This document shows, in pieces, positions 16,124 to 25,389 of a stretch of DNA of 64,000 nt. Source of the DNA: Thomasclavelia ramosa DSM 1402. GTDB taxonomy: Bacteria; Bacillota_I; Bacilli_A; Erysipelotrichales; Coprobacillaceae. The stretch spans positions 3,162,001-3,226,000 of the forward strand of contig NZ_CP036346.1 of NCBI RefSeq assembly GCF_014131695.1, read 5' to 3'. Each line of letters opens with the position of its first letter. Position 1 is the first letter of the stretch. The notes below the pieces were generated by a model. It searched no databases, was not told the DNA's origin, and saw nothing but the letters and a program-made list of their open reading frames with translations. A program made the position numbers and the translations under genes.

Positions 16124-17513
16124 TTTTTCTGCCTCTTAATAAACTTACTCTTTTTGTCTCCACCGCTTCTAATTTCTCGGTTTCAGTCATTTTATCTAAT
16201 TCCATTTTATCAGCTATTTTAACAAATGGGTAATATATTGCCATTGATATAACTAGATTTATTAGTTGCACTAACCCGCCTGCAATTGTTCCAGTAAACA
16301 AAATTCCCGAAATAATCGGTGGTACTGTCCAAGGAACATTATTACATACTACTGGGATAAAACCAATCTTAGTAAAAAATACCGCAATATAGAAACACAA
16401 TGGTTGCACAATAATAAAGGGAATAAAATAGATTGGATTTAAAATGATTGGTAATCCAAATGTAATCGGTTCACTAATATTAAAAATTGCTGGAGCTAAA
16501 GCCACTTTGGTAATCTTTTTATTTTGTTTTAGTTTTGAGAAAAATAATATCGATAATACTGGTGCTAAAGCAAATGTTCCCGCTGCAATAGTTGAATAAT
16601 TCATAAACATCGTTGTATATAAATGTTTAGCAACACCTAAAACATTTTCGTTTCCAGCAATATCCCAGGTCATTCCAAAAATTGCTCCCCAAATAGCAGT
16701 TGGATGAATTCCCAGCCACTGGAATAATGGCCATGTAATTTGGGAAACTAGAGCAAACGCTGCGGTTTTAGATATTGCTAAAGCTGGTGCTTGAAGCGTT
16801 GTTAAAATAAACTCCGGTAATGATTCACCAGCAAAAGTATTACTAATAACGGTTGCAATAATAAAGACAAATAATGTCAACATCCCCGGCACTAAAGATT
16901 CAAAACTCTGAGCTACAGCTGGAGGTACCGAATCCGGCATCTTTATTGAAATATTTAACTTAGATAATTTATTAAATATAAATGTAGCACTACCTGCAAC
17001 AATCAGTCCAAAAAAGATTCCTTGTTGACCTAAAAAATTCGAATTAATAATTCCATTAATATCGACCTCGATTCCCTTAGCACTTGTATAATTAAAATCC
17101 CAAGGCAAACAAATAAAAAATGCTGCTAAAGCATACATCACTGAAACCATATGCTCACGATTATCACTAAAATATTTTCTTGAGACATTATATGAAAAAA
17201 TCACCACAATCAACAGAGCGTTGATCGACATAGCCCCTTTACTAAAAAAATTAAAAATATTTTGTCCTTGTACTAGCATTTGAGCAAATCCTGATGCTAA
17301 GAACTCTTTCTCACTTCCAAAGATCATCTCCCCTAGACCAAGTCCAGATGAACCAAAAATAATCCCATTGGGGTCAATAAATACAGAACTGATCATAATT
17401 GCAAATCCAGCAATTAATGTCAGTGAAGCAACCAATACAAAAGAATCCCTCAATACATTTAAAAAGCGATTTCCTGATACTTTACAGATCAGTGCAGTAA
17501 ATTTATCTTTCAT
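16104..17513 (-). CDS. PTS EIIC, lactose/cellobiose family
   Basis: 469 residues from the ATG 6 bases after AAGGAG (17513); an earlier in-frame ATG at 17540 has no spacer to its site. About ten membrane helices, with the family motif 'EPITFGLPIILNP' near 350-362 and 'NVPWTVPPIISG'. It is the sugar-translocating membrane unit and needs EIIA and EIIB partners, which are not in this operon. It is co-transcribed with a sialate esterase and faces an RpiR regulator, so the sugar is probably an acetylated amino sugar or glycoside. Confidence 0.88.
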   Translation of the reverse strand: MKDKFTALICKVSGNRFLNVLRDSFVLVASLTLIAGFAIMISSVFIDPNGIIFGSSGLGLGEMIFGSEKEFLASGFAQMLVQGQNIFNFFSKGAMSINALLIVVIFSYNVSRKYFSDNREHMVSVMYALAAFFICLPWDFNYTSAKGIEVDINGIINSNFLGQQGIFFGLIVAGSATFIFNKLSKLNISIKMPDSVPPAVAQSFESLVPGMLTLFVFIIATVISNTFAGESLPEFILTTLQAPALAISKTAAFALVSQITWPLFQWLGIHPTAIWGAIFGMTWDIAGNENVLGVAKHLYTTMFMNYSTIAAGTFALAPVLSILFFSKLKQNKKITKVALAPAIFNISEPITFGLPIILNPIYFIPFIIVQPLCFYIAVFFTKIGFIPVVCNNVPWTVPPIISGILFTGTIAGGLVQLINLVISMAIYYPFVKIADKMELDKMTETEKLEAVETKRVSLLRGRKNETKIS

Positions 17514-17568
17514 TTTTCTCTCCTTTTTTGTTTTAGACATCTCCGGATAATGTCCAAAAGCCCTCTTA

Positions 17569-17595
17569 TGTAAAAGCGTTTACATTGCAATTATA
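17569..17595 (-). promoter_or_regulatory. promoter and cre-like operator of the EIIC/esterase operon
   Basis: TATAAT at 17595-17590 is followed downstream by TGTAAAAGCGTTTACA (17569-17584), which carries 6-bp perfect arms and fits a cre with one mismatch. Its place just after the transcript start suits repression by CcpA or by the divergent RpiR protein. Confidence 0.55.
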
Positions 17596-17647
17596 TCACC
17601 GTTGAGAAATTTATCAATATTATTTTTTGTTATGGGAATTTTCTCTA

Positions 17648-17676
17648 TTGTAATTAATTTGGTTTATCGATATAAT
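17648..17676 (+). promoter_or_regulatory. promoter of the RpiR-family regulator gene
   Basis: TTGTAA (17648-17653), 17-bp spacer, TATAAT (17671-17676). Confidence 0.65.
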
Positions 17677-17702
17677 TATAAATAAGAAAAAGAGGTATTA
17701 AT

Positions 17703-18470
17703 ATGGACTTTAAAAAAACAGTTGCCATTCATTATACTGAGTTTACACCTAGTGAACGTAAAATTTGTGCTCGTATCTTAGAAGATCCTCAAATCGTTAA
17801 TAACTCCATTGTTGTTTTAGGCGACCTTTGTGAAACTTCTAAGTCTGCAATCCTACGTTTCTATCAAAAGCTTGGATACCGTGGATACTCAGAATTCAAA
17901 TATTCTGTTGAAGAAAGTTTTAAAAATAACGATGAAAAAAAACTCAGCAACGAATCATTACTGAGTCAGATTTCTCAAGAATACAGTAATACGATTTTAG
18001 AACTTGGTGCTCTAGATTATGATCATCAACTAAAAGAACTAGCATCATTGATTGACAAATATCCACATGTCTTATCAATTGGGATCAACAATACCTATTT
18101 TGCTGCTAGTCAGTTAGAATATTCTTTATACTCTCATAATCGCTTTATTCAAAGTGTACGCGAGGATATTCAGCTTACCTATCTAATTAACTCTATTAAT
18201 CAAGATTATCTTTGTATTATCTATAGTGTTTCTGGTTCTACTTATACTTATGAAAACTTTATTAAAGAAGCTTCTGCTAAAGGTGCAAAAATAGTTTTAA
18301 TCACGATTGATGGTAATTCTGAATTATTACCTCTAGTTGATTTAGCATTTGTTTTACCTTCGATTTCCTTACCAATTAGCAGTATCGATTCTATTATTCA
18401 AATTGATAATCGTATTATGTTATATTATTTTTCTGAAATTATCTCCTATTACTATGGATTAAATACGTAA
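17703..18470 (+). CDS. MurR/RpiR-family transcriptional regulator
   Basis: 255 residues: an N-terminal helix-turn-helix domain (1-77, 'TSKSAILRFYQKLGYRGYSEFK' region) and a C-terminal SIS sugar-phosphate-binding domain (about 105-240). The family senses phosphosugars and controls PTS or amino-sugar genes. It is divergent from the EIIC/esterase operon across about 190 bp holding both promoters, so it most likely controls that operon. Confidence 0.85.
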   Translation: MDFKKTVAIHYTEFTPSERKICARILEDPQIVNNSIVVLGDLCETSKSAILRFYQKLGYRGYSEFKYSVEESFKNNDEKKLSNESLLSQISQEYSNTILELGALDYDHQLKELASLIDKYPHVLSIGINNTYFAASQLEYSLYSHNRFIQSVREDIQLTYLINSINQDYLCIIYSVSGSTYTYENFIKEASAKGAKIVLITIDGNSELLPLVDLAFVLPSISLPISSIDSIIQIDNRIMLYYFSEIISYYYGLNT

Positions 18471-18507
18471 AATTAAAAATGCTATGATAACATAGCATTT
18501 TTAATTT
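18470..18507. terminator. bidirectional terminator between convergent genes
   Basis: A 17-bp perfect stem AAATTAAAAATGCTATG/CATAGCATTTTTAATTT with a 4-base loop lies between the RpiR gene and the GGDEF/EAL gene. Confidence 0.85.
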
Positions 18508-21040
18508 ATATCAACTTATTCGTAATTTCTTCTTCACTTTGAGGACGTCCAAACAAGAATCCTTGAATATAATCTAATTCCATCGGTTCAACAACATTAA
18601 ATTCCTCTTCTGTTTCAATTCCTTCCAACAATACCTCAATATCAACATCGTGGCAAATTTGAGCAATAAAACGAATAAAAGTTTTATCAAATTTACTAAT
18701 CTTAATATCACGTACAAACGTTTGATCAATCTTGACAATATCAGCAGGAACAGTCTTTAAAATTTCCAATGAGGCATACCCCGTTCCAAAATCATCCATT
18801 GCAATTTTAAATCCCAATTCGCGAAGCTGCTCAAAAATTGTTCTTAGTAAATCCATGTTCCTAACCATATAGCTCTCTGTTAATTCTAAGACAATATTTT
18901 TAGGTGCCAGCTTTTCTTTTTTCAGAACCTTTTTTACATCTTTCACAAAATCACTATTTAACATCTGAAGCGCAGATACATTAATACTAACAGAAAATTC
19001 AGGATCATATACGACCCACTTCGAACAAGCCTGAATTGCTTTCTTTATAACCCATAGACCAACTGGGATAATTAGCCCGCTCTCTTCAAGAATGGGAATA
19101 AATTCAACTGGTGATACTTTTCCTAATTCTTGACACTGCCATCTTAACAATGCCTCAACTCCTTTGATTTGTTTACTACTCACCTCAACTTGGGGCTGAT
19201 AATTTAACTCGAAGCCACGATAATCATCACTTACACTTTCACGAATATATTTTAAAATTTCTAATGAACGCATCTTATGCTCAAGGATGTAGTTTGAAAA
19301 GAAAGTTAATTTATTTTTTCCATTATCCTTGGCATATTGTAATGAATAATCAGCATATTTATTTAGTTCATTATATGTTAACCCATCTTTAGGATAAATT
19401 GCACATCCAGCTGAAATTTGAATCGGACATTTATAACGTTTTAATAGTTGTTCATGCAATAATTGTTTCTGTATCTCATTATATAATTTAGTAATTTCCA
19501 ATTCGGTACTATTTTCAATCAACAGCCCCATTTGATCGCTATCCAATTTATAAATACTAGTATTACCTGGCAAAACTGCCTGAGTCAATTGGGCTACTGT
19601 TTTAATAATAAAATCCCCAAATGAACGGTCATATATTTCGTTAATATTTTTAAAGTCATCAATATCAATAACCATAATTCCAAGATTATCGATTGCTTTA
19701 TCTTTAGTCTTAAGCTCAAAAGCTTTCGCAAATTCTTGACGATTATATAAATGAGTTAGGGGATCAATTTTATTTTGACGGTCTAACTGTGTCATTATTC
19801 CAGCAAATAAATTAGGCTCACCAAATTCATCGCGCATTAACTGTCCACGACATTTTAACCAAATATACTCACCATCACTATTCATCGCTCGAAATTCAAC
19901 AGAATGATAATCCATCTTATTTTCGCCAATTGCCATATTTGATTTATAAAAACGTTCCCAATCTTGGGGATGTACGATTGCCTTCCAAAATGGTAAAGGA
20001 TGGTCAATAATTTCTCCTGGTAAATTAAAAACTTTTACTTGGGCTGGTGAATATCTAAAAATACCTGTCTTCATATTACATATGTAAATAAAATCATCGG
20101 TACTTTTGATCAAAGCTTCATAAAGTTGTGTTGGATCATATTGAAAACAAGCTACATTAGTAGATCCTACTGAAACATCTTCCAACTCTGCTAACTGAGT
20201 TCGACGATATCGCAACTTTTCCTGATACATTTGTTCATCTGCTCTAGTTATCACATCATTAACAGTCAATTTATTAGTTGGTAAAACTGTATACATTCCA
20301 AAAGCATATGAAAATCCGTAAGGCTTATTGTATAAAGCTTGCAGCTTTTGTATATTTTTTTGATTCTCAATTAAAAATTTAGCACTATCCTTAGTATTTT
20401 TATGCCCAAAAACTAGAACAAATTCATCTCCACCTAATCTAAAGATAAGATCTTCCTTATCAAGATCCTGCTTTACTGCATAAGCAATTTGTTTTAATAA
20501 AAAATCTCCTTCTTGATGACCAAAAGAATCATTTACTCTTTTTAAATTATTTATATCTAATAAAGCAATTGTAAAGCTTTCTTTAGCTTTTTTCTTTTTC
20601 ACCATAAACTCGAGCAGTTTTTCTTTTCCAGCACGACGATTTAATAATCCACATAAGTCATCAATACTAGCCTGGTGACTTAGGATTTCAGAATCAGTAA
20701 TATCGATTGACTGTTGCATGTGAACAATTTTACCATTTTCCCATTTAATTAAACTATCATAGTTTTCAAAAATACGATTAGTAAGATCACTATTTTCACG
20801 CCAGCTAATCGACTGATATAAATTATTAATTTGTTTTAATTTGATAAGTGGACAAAATGGACATGGTCCGCTTTGATTCTTTTGAAGTGTTTTCCAACAT
20901 ATTTTACCTTCTGGATCTTTCAAATTATAAGTTTCTTTCATCTTATTATTCATAAAAATTATTTCATTTGTTTGAATATCTGTAAGATATAAATTAATTT
21001 GCATATTATCTACCAGCTGCTTAAAATCATCAAAACCCAT
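18506..21040 (-). CDS. PAS-GGDEF-PAS-(degenerate GGDEF)-EAL signalling protein
   Basis: 844 residues from the ATG 8 bases after AAAGGAG; a GTG 9 bases upstream is also in frame. PAS at about 5-115 with a Cys cluster 'CPFCP', GGDEF domain with intact RLGGDEF (about 203-207), PAS at about 305-420, a second GGDEF fold whose site reads LDSDQM (about 499-504), and an EAL domain (about 605-840) with 'EALLRW', 'ELTES', 'DDFGTGYASL', 'KIDQ' and 'EGIET'. The RxxD inhibitory site before GGDEF is replaced by Asp-Lys-Glu-Asp. It should both make and break cyclic di-GMP, with no membrane segment. The promoter has an extended TGGTATAAT (-10 at 21083-21078). Confidence 0.88.
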   Translation of the reverse strand: MGFDDFKQLVDNMQINLYLTDIQTNEIIFMNNKMKETYNLKDPEGKICWKTLQKNQSGPCPFCPLIKLKQINNLYQSISWRENSDLTNRIFENYDSLIKWENGKIVHMQQSIDITDSEILSHQASIDDLCGLLNRRAGKEKLLEFMVKKKKAKESFTIALLDINNLKRVNDSFGHQEGDFLLKQIAYAVKQDLDKEDLIFRLGGDEFVLVFGHKNTKDSAKFLIENQKNIQKLQALYNKPYGFSYAFGMYTVLPTNKLTVNDVITRADEQMYQEKLRYRRTQLAELEDVSVGSTNVACFQYDPTQLYEALIKSTDDFIYICNMKTGIFRYSPAQVKVFNLPGEIIDHPLPFWKAIVHPQDWERFYKSNMAIGENKMDYHSVEFRAMNSDGEYIWLKCRGQLMRDEFGEPNLFAGIMTQLDRQNKIDPLTHLYNRQEFAKAFELKTKDKAIDNLGIMVIDIDDFKNINEIYDRSFGDFIIKTVAQLTQAVLPGNTSIYKLDSDQMGLLIENSTELEITKLYNEIQKQLLHEQLLKRYKCPIQISAGCAIYPKDGLTYNELNKYADYSLQYAKDNGKNKLTFFSNYILEHKMRSLEILKYIRESVSDDYRGFELNYQPQVEVSSKQIKGVEALLRWQCQELGKVSPVEFIPILEESGLIIPVGLWVIKKAIQACSKWVVYDPEFSVSINVSALQMLNSDFVKDVKKVLKKEKLAPKNIVLELTESYMVRNMDLLRTIFEQLRELGFKIAMDDFGTGYASLEILKTVPADIVKIDQTFVRDIKISKFDKTFIRFIAQICHDVDIEVLLEGIETEEEFNVVEPMELDYIQGFLFGRPQSEEEITNKLI

Positions 21041-21271
21041 TGTTAACACTCCTTTACTCCAAATTTCAACTATCTTTATTATACCATACTAACAATTACT
21101 AAAGGTAAAAACTATTTTTAAATTATAAAAAACATTAGTTATCATTAAATATAAAACTTTATCCCCAAAAACTTTGAAGATATTTGCTTTGGACTTAGAT
21201 AAGAAAATGACGAGTATCACAAATAATGCTATACTTTAAGTACTATTAATAATTTAGAAAGGATAATTTTT

Positions 21272-21643
21272 ATGAAAGAAGATCTAATAATTGAATGGTT
21301 TCAATCATGGTTTGATTCCCATTGGAATAATTTTGAAGTGATTTTTGAATCCGATGCTTATTATAGTGAATCTTGGGGTCCTGAATACAAAGGAATCATT
21401 GAAATAAAAAAATGGTTCAATGACTGGCACGAACACTTTAAATTAGATAAGTGGGAAATTAAACAATTTATTCACACTAATAAACATTCTATTGTTGAAT
21501 GGCACTTTAGTTGTATTGACTTAGATGGCGTTCATGAATTTGATGGTATATCTTTGATTGAATGGAGTCCTAATAGTCTTATAAAATCATTAAAAGAATT
21601 TGGATCATCACTTCCTAAATATGATCCCTTTGAGCAACTATAA
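21272..21643 (+). CDS. NTF2-like (SnoaL-type) fold protein
   Basis: 123 residues of compact alpha+beta sequence rich in Trp ('WFQSWFDSHW', 'WFNDWHEHF', 'VEWHFSC'), the pattern of NTF2/SnoaL-like domains. No catalytic residues can be assigned. It precedes an HD-domain gene by 21 bases in the same direction, so they form a small operon. Its role is unknown. Confidence 0.65.
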   Translation: MKEDLIIEWFQSWFDSHWNNFEVIFESDAYYSESWGPEYKGIIEIKKWFNDWHEHFKLDKWEIKQFIHTNKHSIVEWHFSCIDLDGVHEFDGISLIEWSPNSLIKSLKEFGSSLPKYDPFEQL

Positions 21644-21664
21644 TTAACACAGGGAGAGATAATA

Positions 21665-22633
21665 ATGTTTTATAAAATATATCATGATACGATTCCACCG
21701 TATCTTTTAGAAATCATGAACACAAATATCTTTACTCGCCTCAAAGATATTGGAATGAATTGTGGAATGGAATATACACAGTTTCAAACATTTAAAAATA
21801 GTTTTGGAGTTTCAAGATATGATCATAGTATTGGCGTTTCTTTAATAACTTATCATTTTACTCATGATAAGCATGCTACTGTTGCAGCTCTATTACATGA
21901 TATAGCCACCCCTGTATTCGCTCATGTTATTGACTTCTTGAATAATGATTATGAAAAACAAGAGTCTACTGAAGCTGAAACAAAAAAGATGATTTTTAAT
22001 AGTCGTGAATTACAAAAAATTTTTCTTAAATACGAGATAGATATTAATCTAATCTATGATTATCATAAATATCCAATTGCCGATAATGAAAGTCCTAAAT
22101 TATCAGCTGATCGATTAGAATATACTCTTGCAAACGCATATTATTATAATTTTTTATCAGTCGAACAAATTAAGTCAATTTATTACGATTTAATAATTAA
22201 TGATAAAAAAGATGAAATTATCTTTAAAAGTAAAGATAAAGCAATAATGTTGACAAAAGTAATGTTTCAATGCAGTCGTGTTTACACCTCTGATGAAAAT
22301 CGATATTGTATGGAATATTTAGCTAATCTATTAAAAACTGCGTTGACAAAAAAGCTTATCACACAAGATGATTTATATACTAATGAAAGTTCTGTCATTA
22401 AAAACATCTGCAAAGACAAAGAATTAAGCGATAAATGGGAAGCTTTTTGTCATTTTCATCAAGTTGATATTAGTCATAATAAAAAAGCAGGTTATTATAA
22501 AATAAATGCTAAACATCGCTACTTTAATCCTATGATTGGAAATCAGCGAATCATCAACCAGTCTCCCAAATTTAAAAGTGAACTAAACAGTTTTTTAGGA
22601 GATCATTTTGATCGTTATGTTAAAGTTACTTAA
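21665..22633 (+). CDS. HD-domain phosphohydrolase
   Basis: 322 residues with the HD signature: His54 in 'RYDHSIGV', His78-Asp79 in 'LLHDIATP', and a later Asp in 'SADRLEYT'. This resembles the SAMHD1/dGTPase-like branch, which hydrolyses nucleotides or phosphoesters using a bound metal. Ribosome site AGGGAGAG. It is paired with an NTF2-like gene; the substrate is not predictable. Confidence 0.8.
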   Translation: MFYKIYHDTIPPYLLEIMNTNIFTRLKDIGMNCGMEYTQFQTFKNSFGVSRYDHSIGVSLITYHFTHDKHATVAALLHDIATPVFAHVIDFLNNDYEKQESTEAETKKMIFNSRELQKIFLKYEIDINLIYDYHKYPIADNESPKLSADRLEYTLANAYYYNFLSVEQIKSIYYDLIINDKKDEIIFKSKDKAIMLTKVMFQCSRVYTSDENRYCMEYLANLLKTALTKKLITQDDLYTNESSVIKNICKDKELSDKWEAFCHFHQVDISHNKKAGYYKINAKHRYFNPMIGNQRIINQSPKFKSELNSFLGDHFDRYVKVT

Positions 22634-22650
22634 AATAAGTTATTCTCAAA

Positions 22651-22682
22651 AAAACAACTGCTAAATAAAGCAGTTGTTTTTT
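22651..22682. terminator. bidirectional terminator, HD gene versus YitT gene
   Basis: A 12-bp stem AAAACAACTGCT/AGCAGTTGTTTT with flanking A and T runs lies between convergent genes. Confidence 0.85.
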
Positions 22683-23541
22683 ATTCAATTGGGCGTTGAT
22701 AAAAACCGCCAAAGAAATTTTCCGTAGGAATAACATTAATTATCGCCTTTTCATCAGATTCATGCATTAATTGAACAATATCTTGAACCTCATAAGCAGA
22801 TACAACCGTATGAAGTAAACTCATTGGATTTTTACTATAACCACCATAACCATTAACAACTGAAACACCATGACGATAATCTTTAACATATCTTTCAATT
22901 ATCTGTTCCGGGTGGGTTGTTGTAATCTGCAATGTTACCCGCTTATACCTTTGGTAAAATGATGAGATTGTTTTGGTTGAAATAAACTGGAAGACAATTG
23001 AATAGCCTGCATATATCCAGCCAAACATATAACCAAAGATACAAAGAATCAAGGCATTGAAAATAAAAACATACTCCCAGATGGATTTACCCATTTTATT
23101 AGAAACATATAAAGCAATAAAATCGGTACCAGCTGATGAAGTATTCCCTCTTAATGCAATTACTGTCGACATCCCATAAACAAATCCACCAAAAAAAACA
23201 TTTAAAATAACATCATTAAATAACGGTGGGAATGTACAAATCCTTAATAAAAAGCTTGTTAAAAAAACTTGGCACAAAGAAGAAATAACAAATTTCTTTC
23301 CAATACTTTTAAAACATAAGATTGCTACTGGTACATTTAAAACAATCAGTCCTAAAGAAGTAGAAAAATTAAAGCCATATAATGAAGTAATTCGATCAAT
23401 TAAAATTGCTACACCAGTAAAACCACTAGATAACAGATTAGCTGGTTCTACAAAAACTTTGATAGCGTATGTTTGCAAAAAAGAAGATGCAATTACTGCT
23501 ACAATCGTTATTAGATATCGAAACCAGAGTTTGTTTTTCAT
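22681..23541 (-). CDS. YitT-family membrane protein (DUF161/DUF2179)
   Basis: 286 residues: five or six membrane helices (about 8-180) with 'SSGFTGVAILIDR' and 'GNTSSAGTDFIALY', then a soluble DUF2179 domain (about 200-286) with 'HGVSVVNGYGGYSK'. The function of the family is not settled. Its start overlaps the CutC stop by 4 bp (ATGA), making it the last gene of the long minus-strand operon. Confidence 0.82.
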   Translation of the reverse strand: MKNKLWFRYLITIVAVIASSFLQTYAIKVFVEPANLLSSGFTGVAILIDRITSLYGFNFSTSLGLIVLNVPVAILCFKSIGKKFVISSLCQVFLTSFLLRICTFPPLFNDVILNVFFGGFVYGMSTVIALRGNTSSAGTDFIALYVSNKMGKSIWEYVFIFNALILCIFGYMFGWIYAGYSIVFQFISTKTISSFYQRYKRVTLQITTTHPEQIIERYVKDYRHGVSVVNGYGGYSKNPMSLLHTVVSAYEVQDIVQLMHESDEKAIINVIPTENFFGGFYQRPIE

Positions 23542-24272
23542 AATCCTAATTTCACTAATTTTTCAACTAATTCCTTACTAACCATGTCAAAATCATCTTT
23601 ATGCTCTGCCGGTCCATAGCAATAGTTTACAAATTCTCCACTTGTAGTTGGATCATTTTGCCAATCTTTACATGAAGAATGAATTTGAGCGATTCCTGTA
23701 TATTCCATGATTGCTTGTCCGTTTGTACTGTTAATTCCACTTCCAGCTAATATTTCTATTTTATCGCCATACTTTGTTTGTAATTTTTTGATTAAATCTT
23801 TACCATCAGCGGCTTTAGCTCGTAGTCCGCTCGTAAGCAAGCGATCAATGCCTAAATTAATTAATATCTCAATACTGGCATATGGGTCTTTTACACAATC
23901 ATAAGCACGGTGGAAAACCGCTTCTTTTTGATAAGACTTTATTAGTGAAACCATTTCCTTGGTTCTTTCAATATCAATTTCATTATTTTTTAATAAAAAT
24001 CCAAAGGCTATACCATCGGCTCCATTTTCTAATAGATCCTTAGCTTCTATCATCATCTGTTTAAATTCAATATCTGTATAACAAAATCCCGCTCCACGTG
24101 GTCGAACCATGCAGATTACCTTTAAGTTTGTAGTATTTTTTGTCAATTTTAATGAACCAATGCTAGGTGTTAGACCACCTAAATGTAAGGCACTATTCAA
24201 CTCAATTCTTTTTGCTCCACCATAATATGCATTTAGAGCATCTTCATAACTTCCACAACATATTTCAATCAC
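23538..24272 (-). CDS. CutC-family protein
   Basis: 244 residues with the CutC TIM-barrel pattern: 'IEICCGSYEDALNAYYGGAKRIELNSALHLGGLTPS' at the start (in short: Cys-Cys-Gly then an RIEL-x-GGLTPS block), 'VMVRPRGAGFCY', 'FHRAYD', 'ILAGSGIN'. The start is GTG, 8 bases after AGGGA; no in-frame ATG lies near. Named for copper homeostasis in E. coli, though a direct copper role is doubted. It is 15 bp behind the peptidase gene. Confidence 0.85.
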   Translation of the reverse strand: MIEICCGSYEDALNAYYGGAKRIELNSALHLGGLTPSIGSLKLTKNTTNLKVICMVRPRGAGFCYTDIEFKQMMIEAKDLLENGADGIAFGFLLKNNEIDIERTKEMVSLIKSYQKEAVFHRAYDCVKDPYASIEILINLGIDRLLTSGLRAKAADGKDLIKKLQTKYGDKIEILAGSGINSTNGQAIMEYTGIAQIHSSCKDWQNDPTTSGEFVNYCYGPAEHKDDFDMVSKELVEKLVKLGL

Positions 24273-24287
24273 TCTGCATCCCTACTT

Positions 24288-25388
24288 TCATTTTGCTAGA
24301 TTATATAAACTTAAGGCGTAAATCTTAGCATTTGTAATAATATCTTCAATTGTCATCCATTCATTAGGTTGGTGACCAATTCCTTTTTGACCAGGAAATG
24401 ATGGTCCAAAAGGAACAATATTAGGCATCAACTTAGCATATGTCCCACCGGTTGTAGTAACTGGTGTTCCATCATCTCCAGTTACCTTTTCATAAGTATG
24501 GACTAATGTCTTTACTAATTTACATTTTAGCGGGAATTTTACAGGATCATAATTTCCCACTAAATTAACTTCAAAATTGCTAACTACCATCTTTATATTA
24601 TTGACTATTGTTTCCACTGTGACACTCGCTGGATAACTAACACTAAATTGAATACTTGGATCTCCGTCTAATTCTAATTGATAATTTCGAACTTCTAATA
24701 ATCCAAATTCTTGATCTTGAAAATCAATATTAAACCTTTCACCATTATTTTTAGCATTTAAAATATAATTATTGACCAAATCAAAGAATTCTTTTAATCT
24801 ATCCTTTTTCCCGCATATTTTAATTATAGCCCGTCCACGCTCACCATAAACAACAGGATATTTACAATCTGGTGTAAATCCCATTAACGGCGGTCTTTCT
24901 TTACTTAAATAATATTTTAAATCTTCAAAACCAGATTCTTCATCACAACCAAAGATAATTCTAATCTCATGAGCTAATTCAAGTTTTAATTCTTTAAGTG
25001 CATAAAGAGCAAATAGACATGATAAGATTGGTCCTTTATTATCTAAAATTCCCCGACTATAAATCACCCCATCTTCTACATACCCACTAAACGGAGGCTG
25101 TTTCCAGCCTGTCCCAACTGGAACAACATCTAAATGACCAATAGCACAAATATAATCTTTACTTTCACCATAACTTGCATATCCGATATAATTATCAATA
25201 TTTGTTGTTACAAATCCCAACGAAGCAGCTAAATCCAAAGCAGCATCTAAAGCTGCTTTGACCCCTGAGCCAAATGGAGCATTTTCTAAAGGAGCTGTTT
25301 CAACACTATCGATTTTTACAATTTCAATAATACTTTTAATCATTTGTTCAGCAATATCATCAACTTTTTTTAAAATTATATCTTCCAT
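24288..25388 (-). CDS. M20-family metallo-dipeptidase (PepV/Sapep-like, short form)
   Basis: 366 residues with M20 metal ligands: 'GHLDVVP' (His85, Asp87), 'GILDNKGP' (Asp116), 'CDEESG' (Glu150/Glu151), 'FTPDCKYP' (Asp174) and a late His in 'GIGHQPNEW'. Full PepV proteins run about 460-470 residues, so the lid domain is shortened. It is cytoplasmic. The start is one base past the asparaginase stop, with only a weak site inside that gene's end, so translation is likely coupled. It may trim small peptides imported or released together with glycosyl-asparagine. Confidence 0.85.
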   Translation of the reverse strand: MEDIILKKVDDIAEQMIKSIIEIVKIDSVETAPLENAPFGSGVKAALDAALDLAASLGFVTTNIDNYIGYASYGESKDYICAIGHLDVVPVGTGWKQPPFSGYVEDGVIYSRGILDNKGPILSCLFALYALKELKLELAHEIRIIFGCDEESGFEDLKYYLSKERPPLMGFTPDCKYPVVYGERGRAIIKICGKKDRLKEFFDLVNNYILNAKNNGERFNIDFQDQEFGLLEVRNYQLELDGDPSIQFSVSYPASVTVETIVNNIKMVVSNFEVNLVGNYDPVKFPLKCKLVKTLVHTYEKVTGDDGTPVTTTGGTYAKLMPNIVPFGPSFPGQKGIGHQPNEWMTIEDIITNAKIYALSLYNLAK

Positions 25389-25389
25389 C

